Shown here: positions 56,217 through 64,000 of the stretch, piece by piece | Position numbering within the stretch: position 1 is the stretch's first letter | Layout of the letters: every line of letters begins with the position of its first letter | Assembly (NCBI GenBank): GCA_028826165.1 | Contig: JAPDFW010000063.1 | Location: 496,001-560,000, forward strand | Reading direction: 5' to 3' | DNA: 64,000 nucleotides | From: Anaeramoeba ignava | Taxonomy: Eukaryota; Metamonada; Anaeramoebidae | Translations under genes and position numbers: made by a program | Notes under the pieces: generated by a model | Databases searched by the model: none | Told to the model about the DNA's origin: nothing | The model's input: the letters and a program-made list of their open reading frames with translations, nothing else

Positions 56217-58010
56217 ATGAATGATTGTTTATTTTTTGGAAGAAATTATAAACCAAATCTTATCAAAAATGAACCAAAAGAAATAATAACAAAACCAATT
56301 CAATTTAAATTTGAAAATGAAAATGAAAATGAAAATGAAAATGAAAAACAAATTAAACAAATTTCAACAGGTTATTTTTCAACAATTTTCCTTTTTGAAA
56401 ATGGAAAAGCAATAGAATATTTAAATGAAAATGAAAATGAAAATGAAAATCCTGAAAAAATCCAAATTGAAGAAAATATTCAAAAAGTAACTGTTGGTTT
56501 TGATAATGAAGCTATTTTAACAATAGAAGGAAATGTATTTGCAAAAGGAAAAGATATTAATCCAAAAAATCCAAAAGAATTTATCAATATTTCATCATTA
56601 ATTGAAGATACAAATGATAGAATAATTGAAGATATTGTTTCTGGAGCTTATTCAATTTACTTATTAACTTCAAATCAAAATGTTTATGGAATTGGCTTAA
56701 ATGAATATGGTCAACTTGGTTTTGATTCTAAAACACTTAAAAAAACAGAAAAACCAATTTTAATGATGAAAAATGTTTCTAAAATATTTTCAGGAAATTC
56801 TTCAAAACATGTTTTTCTTTTAAATTCAAACCAAGAATTATTTGGATATGGGGATAATTCTTCAAAACAACTTGGATTAGGAGAATCAAGAAAAGAAGAA
56901 TTCAAAATCCAAGAATTAACCAAAATCCAAAATATTCCAAAAGGCAAAATAATTGATATTCAATGTGGATATTCTCATTCAATAATGTTGATTGAAAATG
57001 AAAATGAAAATCAAGATCCAAAAAGAAAACTTTATTCATGTGGAAGATATTTTTTTAATGGACTTGGTAAAGATAAGGATACTTATGAATTTACTGAAAT
57101 CAAATCATCTTTATTTGAAAATGATGATATTCTTGATTTTTCTGTTGGATGTTTTCATAATTTAATTTTAACTTCCAATTCGAAATTAATAGGATTTGGA
57201 TATAATTCTTCTTCTCAATTAGGATTTGAAGATACAGAAACACAATTAATTCCAATTCAAATTGAACTTCCTAAATTAAAATTTAATGAAAATATTTCCA
57301 ATTATCATCTTTCTTGTGGAGATTACAGAACATTTCTTTATTATTCTCCTTTTCTTTCTTCTTTTTCCAATCTTGAAGAAGATTTGATAAAATTATTTAG
57401 AAGAAAAGAATTTTGCAATATTTCATTTAAAACTGAAAATGGAGAAATAATTGAAGCTCATAAATTAATATTGAAGTATAGATTAAATCAAAATCAAAAT
57501 CAAATTGAAAAACTTCAAGAAATTATTTCAAATAAATCAATTAAAGAATCAAATCAAATATTTGAAATGATTTATTCAAACAGAATAATAAATCCAAAAT
57601 TATATTCTGAAATTAAAGAAATTATAAATTCAAATGAAAAAATAGAAGAAACAATTAAAAGAATTTATTTAAATGAAAATGAAAATGAAAAAGATTTTAT
57701 TATTGAAAGAAAAGAAAAACAATATAAATTTCCTAAATTAATATTAATAATGAGAAGTGAATTATATCGAGGAATGTTTTTATCTGTAACTGAAGATACT
57801 TCTAATAAAGTTACAGATTATAGTGAATTAAGTAATAAATCATTTCAAATATTTGAATATTGGATTTATTCAAATCAAATTAAAGAAGAAATTCAAATTA
57901 CACAAGAAATTATTGATGAAATTCAAAAAGGAATTGATTATTTTCAATTAAATCAAACAAATCCAAATTTATTTGATTTATTAATTAACAAATTTAATAA
58001 TCAAAATTAA
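56217..58010 (+). CDS. RCC1-repeat/BTB protein, copy R3, no CaaX box
   Basis: Intact, 597 codons, beginning MNDCLFFGRNYKP like pseudogene L3. RCC1 loops differ again (LFGYGDNSSKQLGLG, LIGFGYNSSSQLGF), while the BTB half is nearly the same as R2. It ends NKFNNQN and stop, as R2. An extra Asn-Glu tract lies near residue 75. Confidence 0.88.
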   Translation: MNDCLFFGRNYKPNLIKNEPKEIITKPIQFKFENENENENENEKQIKQISTGYFSTIFLFENGKAIEYLNENENENENPEKIQIEENIQKVTVGFDNEAILTIEGNVFAKGKDINPKNPKEFINISSLIEDTNDRIIEDIVSGAYSIYLLTSNQNVYGIGLNEYGQLGFDSKTLKKTEKPILMMKNVSKIFSGNSSKHVFLLNSNQELFGYGDNSSKQLGLGESRKEEFKIQELTKIQNIPKGKIIDIQCGYSHSIMLIENENENQDPKRKLYSCGRYFFNGLGKDKDTYEFTEIKSSLFENDDILDFSVGCFHNLILTSNSKLIGFGYNSSSQLGFEDTETQLIPIQIELPKLKFNENISNYHLSCGDYRTFLYYSPFLSSFSNLEEDLIKLFRRKEFCNISFKTENGEIIEAHKLILKYRLNQNQNQIEKLQEIISNKSIKESNQIFEMIYSNRIINPKLYSEIKEIINSNEKIEETIKRIYLNENENEKDFIIERKEKQYKFPKLILIMRSELYRGMFLSVTEDTSNKVTDYSELSNKSFQIFEYWIYSNQIKEEIQITQEIIDEIQKGIDYFQLNQTNPNLFDLLINKFNNQN

Positions 58011-58275
58011 AATCAAAATCAAAATTAAATTTAAAATTAAAATCAAAATCAAAATCAAAATTAAAATTAAAATTAAAATTAAAATCAAAATCAAAATTAA
58101 AATTAAAATTCAAATTAAAATTAAAATTAAAATTAAATTTAAAATTAAAATTTAAAATTAAAATTAAAATTAAAATTAAATTTAAAAATCAAAATTAAAA
58201 TCAAAATTAAAAATTAAAATTAAAATTAAAATTAAAATTAAAATTAAAATTAAAATTAAAATTAAAATCAAATTA
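58011..58275. repeat. (AAAATT/AAAATC)n microsatellite
   Basis: About 265 bp of mixed hexamers between R3 and R4. Confidence 0.95.
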
Positions 58276-58307
58276 AAAATCATTTTTTCATTTTTTTCTT
58301 TTTAAAA

Positions 58308-60134
58308 ATGAATGAAATTTTATTTTTTGGTTTAAATCAAAATCCAATTCTTATCAAAAATGAATCAAATATAATAACAAAACCAATTCAATTTAAATTT
58401 GAAAATGAAAATGAAAATGAAAATGAAAAACAAATTAAACAAATTTCAACAGGTTATTTTTCAACAATTTTCCTTTTTGAAAATGGAAAAGCAATAGAAT
58501 ATTTAAATGAAAATGAAAATGATTCAAATCAAAATCCTTCAAAAATCGAATTTGAAAATATTCAAAAAGTAACTGTTGGTCATGATAATGAAGCTATTTT
58601 AACAATAGAAGGAAATGTATTTGCCAAAGGATTTAATATTAATCAAAAAAATCCAAATGAATTTATCAATATTTCATCATTAATTGAAGATATAAATGAT
58701 AGAATAATCAAAGATATTGTTTCTGGAGCTTATTCAATTTACTTATTAACTTCAAATCAAAATGTTTATGGAATTGGCTTAAATGAATATGGTCAACTTG
58801 GTTTTGATTCTAAAACACTTTAAAAAACAGAAAAACCAATTTTAATGATGAAAAATGTTTCTAAAATATTTTCAGGAAATGACTCACAACATGTTTTTCT
58901 TTTAAATTCAAATCAAGAATTATTTGGATGCGGATATAATCAATTTGGTCAAATTGGATTAAGAGAATCAAGAAAAGAAGAAAGAAAAATCCAAGAATTA
59001 ACCAGAATTCACAATATCCCAAAAGGCAAAATAATTGATATTCAATGTGGAAATGTTCATTCAATAATGTTGATTGAAGAAGAAGATGAAAATGAAAATC
59101 CAAAAAGAAAACTTTATTCATGTGGATATTGCCCATATAATGGACTTAGAAAATATGAAGATACTTATGAATTTACTGAAATCAAATCATCTTTATTCAA
59201 AAATGATAATATTCTTGATTTTTCTGTTGGAAATAATCATACTTTGATTTTAACATCCAAAGGGAAATTACTAGTATTTGGAAGTAATAAATATGGTAAA
59301 TTAGGAACTGGAAATACAAAAGATCAATTAATTCCTATTCAAATTGAACTTCCTAAATTAAAATTTAATGAAAATATTTCCAATTATCATATTTCTTGTG
59401 GATCAAGTAATTCATTTCTTTATTATTCTCCTTTCCTTTATTCTTTTTCCAATATTGAAGAAGATTTGATAAAATTATTTAGAAGAAAAGAATTTTGTGA
59501 TATTTCATTTAAAACCGAAAATGGAGAAATAATTGAAGCTCATAAATTAATATTAAAATACAGATTAAATCAAAATCAAAATGAAATTGAAAAACTTAAA
59601 GAAATTATTTCAAAAAAATCAATTAAAGAATCAAATCAAATATTTGAAATGATTTATTCAAATAGAATAATAAATCCAAAATTATATTCTGAAATTAAAG
59701 AAATTATAAATTTCAATGAAAAAATAGAAGAAACAATGAAAAGAATTTATTTAAATGAAAATGAAAATGAAAAAGATTTTATTATTGAAAGAAAAGAAAA
59801 ACAATATAAATTCCCAAAATTAATATTAATAATGAGAAGTGAATTATATCGAGGAATGTTTTTATCTGTAAAAAATGATACTTCTAATAAAGTTACAGAT
59901 TATAATGAATTAAGTAATGAATCATTTCAAATATTTGAATATTGGATTTATTCAAATAAAATCAAAAATGGAATTGAAATTACACAAGAAATAATTGATG
60001 AAATTAAAAAAGGAATTGATTATTTTCAATTAAATCAAACATATCCAAATTTATTTGATTTATTAATTAACAAATTTAATAATCAAAATTTAAAATTAAA
60101 AAAAGAAAAGAAAGAAAAGTGCTTAATTTTTTAA
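58308..60134 (+). pseudogene. RCC1-BTB copy R4 with one in-frame TAA, CLIF end intact
   Basis: 608 codons in a single frame, broken only by TAA at 58821-58823, where intact copies have AAA (CTT-AAA-AAA). Everything after it is open to KKEKCLIF. A single A-to-T change explains it: a fresh nonsense mutation or one base error. TAA clearly ends other genes here, so a recoded stop is unlikely. Confidence 0.75.
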
Positions 60135-60139
60135 ATCAA

Positions 60140-60335
60140 AATCAATATTAATATTAAAATTAAAATTCAAATTAAAATTAAAATCCAATTCAAAATTAAA
60201 ATTAAAATTAAAATCAAAATTAAAATTAAAATTAAAATTAAAATTAAAATTAAAATTAAAATTAAAATTAAAATTAAAATTAAAATTAAAATTAAAATTA
60301 AAATTAAAATTAAAATTAAAATTAAAATCAAAATT
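60140..60335. repeat. (AAAATT)n microsatellite
   Basis: Hexamer run between R4 and the UTP23 promoter. Confidence 0.95.
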
Positions 60336-60377
60336 ATTTTTCATTTTTATTTTTCATTTTTCATTTTTCAAAAATAA

Positions 60378-61167
60378 ATGAGAATTAAAAGAAGAAAAAT
60401 TACAAAAAAAACTGTTACTTTTTTTCAAGTTGCTTTTCATTTTCGACCACCTTTTAAAATATTAATTGATGGAAATTTTATTTATGCATCATTAGATTAT
60501 AGAATGAATTTAAAAGAACAATTAACAAATTTATTAAATTCTTCAGTTATTTTATGTATAAAAAAAAGAAATGAAATTAAAAAAAATTTTTTCAATTAAA
60601 AATTTAATTGATTTTTTTTTTCAATAATTTTTTTTCTAAGTAACAACATCTTGTGCATATCATGAACTAAGAAATCTTGGAGATAAGTTTTCAGGTGCAA
60701 GTTTAAATGCAAAAAGAATGCAACAAACTTATTGTGGACATCAAAAACCAAAGCAAGTTTCTGATTGTTTTTTGGATTTAATTGGAAAAAATAATAAAAA
60801 ACATTTTTTTGTTGCTTCTCAAGATATTGTATTAAGACAGAAATTAAGGAAATTGGGTTGTGTACCTCTTTTATATATTCAAAAGGGTCAAATATTTTTA
60901 GAAAAAATTCCTAAATTTGTTTCTCAAAAAAAGACAAATGAAGCACAAAATGTTTTTTTTGATAAAACAAATCAAAATGAAAATTTAAATCAAAATCAAA
61001 ATCAAAATCAAAATTTAAATCAAAATCAAAATTTAAATCAAAATCAAAATCAAAATCAAAATCAAAATCAAAATTTAAATCAAAAAGAAAATAAAAAGAA
61101 ACTAAAAAGAATTAAAAGAAAAAAAAGAAAATTAGATTGGGAAATTATAGATTTAGATTTAAAATGA
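60378..61167 (+). CDS. UTP23: UTP23, small-subunit processome PIN-like protein
   Basis: Two exons (60378-60555, 60641-61167) give 234 residues. The start MRIKRRKITKKTVTFFQVAF and RPPFKILIDGNFIYASLDYR match the UTP23 opening KH..FFR..FG...PYQILLDGTF. Exon 2 gives TTSCAYHELRNLGDKFSGAS, then TYCGHQ, a second cysteine (DCFLDLI) and HFFVASQDIVLR with GCVPLLYI. The Cys/His set fits the zinc finger of UTP23. The acidic nuclease residues of FCF1 are only partly kept, as in UTP23, which is thought to be an inactive PIN domain working with snR30/U17 in 18S rRNA processing. The tail is an Asn-Gln-Leu repeat, then a basic KKLKRIKRKKRK stretch. Confidence 0.88.
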
Positions 61168-61179
61168 AAATATAACTGA

Positions 61180-61747
61180 AAATGAAAATCAAAATTAAAT
61201 CAAAATCAATATTAAATCAATATTAAATCAAAATCAAAAAGAAAATAAAAAGAAATTTAGATTTAGATTTAGATTTAGATTTAGATTTATATTTATATTT
61301 AGATTTAAATTTAGATTTAAATTTAGATTTAGATTTAAAATTAGATTTAGATTTAAAATTAGATTTAGAAATAGATTTATATTTAGATTTAGATTTAAAT
61401 TTAAATTTAGATTTAGATTTAGATTTAGATTTAGATTTAGATTTAGATTTAAATTTAAATTTAGATTTAAATTTAGATTTAGATTTAGATTTAGAATTAG
61501 ATTTAGATTTAGATTTAGATTGAAAAATAATAGAATAAATTTCTCGTTTTCATTAATTTATTTTTATTTTTACTTTTTGAATTTAAAAAGATTTAGATTT
61601 AAAAAGTAAAAATAAAAAAATTTAGATTGAAAAAAATAGAATAAAGTTTTCATTAATTTTTATTTTTACTTTGAATTTAAAAAGTAAAAGAAAAAAGAAA
61701 GAAAGAAAGAAAGAAGAAAGAAAGAAAAAAGAAAGAAAGAAAAAAAC
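61180..61747. repeat. (TTTAGA)n and (GAAA)n spacer after UTP23
   Basis: 61253-61520 is TTTAGATTTAGA/TTTAAA hexamer. Just before it, at about 61235, CAAAAAGAAAATAAAAAGAAA repeats the sequence coding the UTP23 tail at 61081, so the 3' end was partly duplicated. 61690-61745 is a GAAA-type run before the ALDH7A1 stop. No gene. Confidence 0.85.
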
Positions 61748-63727
<1,980 letters not shown>

Positions 63728-64000
63728 CTGCAAATTTTAATTTTGATTTTAATTTTAATTTTAATATTAATTTTAATTTTGATTTTAATTTTAATTTCAT
63801 AAATGAATTTTAATTATAATTTTAAAATGAATTTTAATTTTAATTTTAATTTTAATTTAAATTTTAATTTTAATTTTAATTTTAATTTTAATTTTAATTT
63901 TGATTTTAATTTTAATTTTAATTTTAATTTTAATTTTAATTTTAATTTTGGATTGATGAAGAAATTTTAAATCTTTAATTTTAATTTTAATTTTGATTTT
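63728..64000. repeat. (TTTTAA)n in the upstream ALDH7A1 intron
   Basis: Hexamer repeat with TTTTGA variants running to the window end, beyond acceptor TTTGCAG|C at 63728. No further exon can be recognised, though GGATTGATGAAGAAATTTTAA near 63950 interrupts the repeat. Confidence 0.85.

Noticed and set aside
58821-58823. TAA inside RCC1-BTB copy R4 as evidence for a reassigned stop codon
   Set aside because: TAA ends many intact genes here, including copies R2 and R3, and paralogues have AAA at this site.

Overview
The window is eukaryotic nuclear DNA from an extremely AT-rich protist. Genes carry short GT-AG introns, the standard code fits (TAA and TGA stops), and protein tails are rich in Asn, Gln, Glu and Lys. 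Fast-duplicating RCC1/BTB genes, BTB-TLDc genes, actin regulators and small-GTPase regulators suggest an amoeboid organism. An Anaeramoeba-like amoeba is my best guess, inferred from gene style and not proven. No rRNA, tRNA, CRISPR or transposon was recognised.

Layout. 0-0.35 kb: start of an F-BAR gene (minus). 0.4-4.2 kb: two PH-like exon relics, each followed by an array of a ~162-bp almost pure A/T satellite (19 copies in all). 4.3-5.7 kb: VWA-domain gene with one frameshift. 5.8-12.5 kb (minus): cluster of four RCC1-BTB copies (two intact, one with three frameshifts, one 3' fragment). 12.5-15.4 kb: two BTB-BACK-TLDc copies, the second broken. 15.5-16.0 kb: RNA polymerase II subunit RPB4. 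16.25-20.3 kb: DENN-domain Rab regulator. 20.55-36.7 kb (minus): one gene of about 70 exons and ~3,490 codons with 73 armadillo-like repeats, nearly always one repeat per exon. 37.1-39.65 kb (minus): Rab GTPase. 39.7-40.4 kb: CCDC174-like gene. 40.5-41.3 kb (minus): HMG-box gene. 41.46-47.47 kb (minus): CARMIL homologue. 47.8-51.86 kb: PH/coiled-coil protein. 52.0-60.1 kb (plus): second RCC1-BTB cluster, four copies. 60.4-61.2 kb: UTP23. 61.75-64 kb (minus): ALDH7A1, 5' part outside the window.

Themes. Many genes act at the membrane-cytoskeleton or membrane-traffic interface: F-BAR, DENN, Rab, CARMIL, PH/coiled-coil and, if the CaaX box is real, RCC1-BTB. The DENN gene and the Rab gene could be a GEF-substrate pair (inference). 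Most intergenic space and all long introns are hexamer or dodecamer microsatellites. The same hexamers run into coding sequence as Asn-Glu, Asn-Gln or Lys-Ser tracts, and they appear to move stop codons and set rearrangement breakpoints. The most unusual objects are the 70-exon armadillo gene with uniform phase-1 exons, and the two inverted RCC1-BTB clusters whose members differ in a C-terminal CaaX prenylation box.
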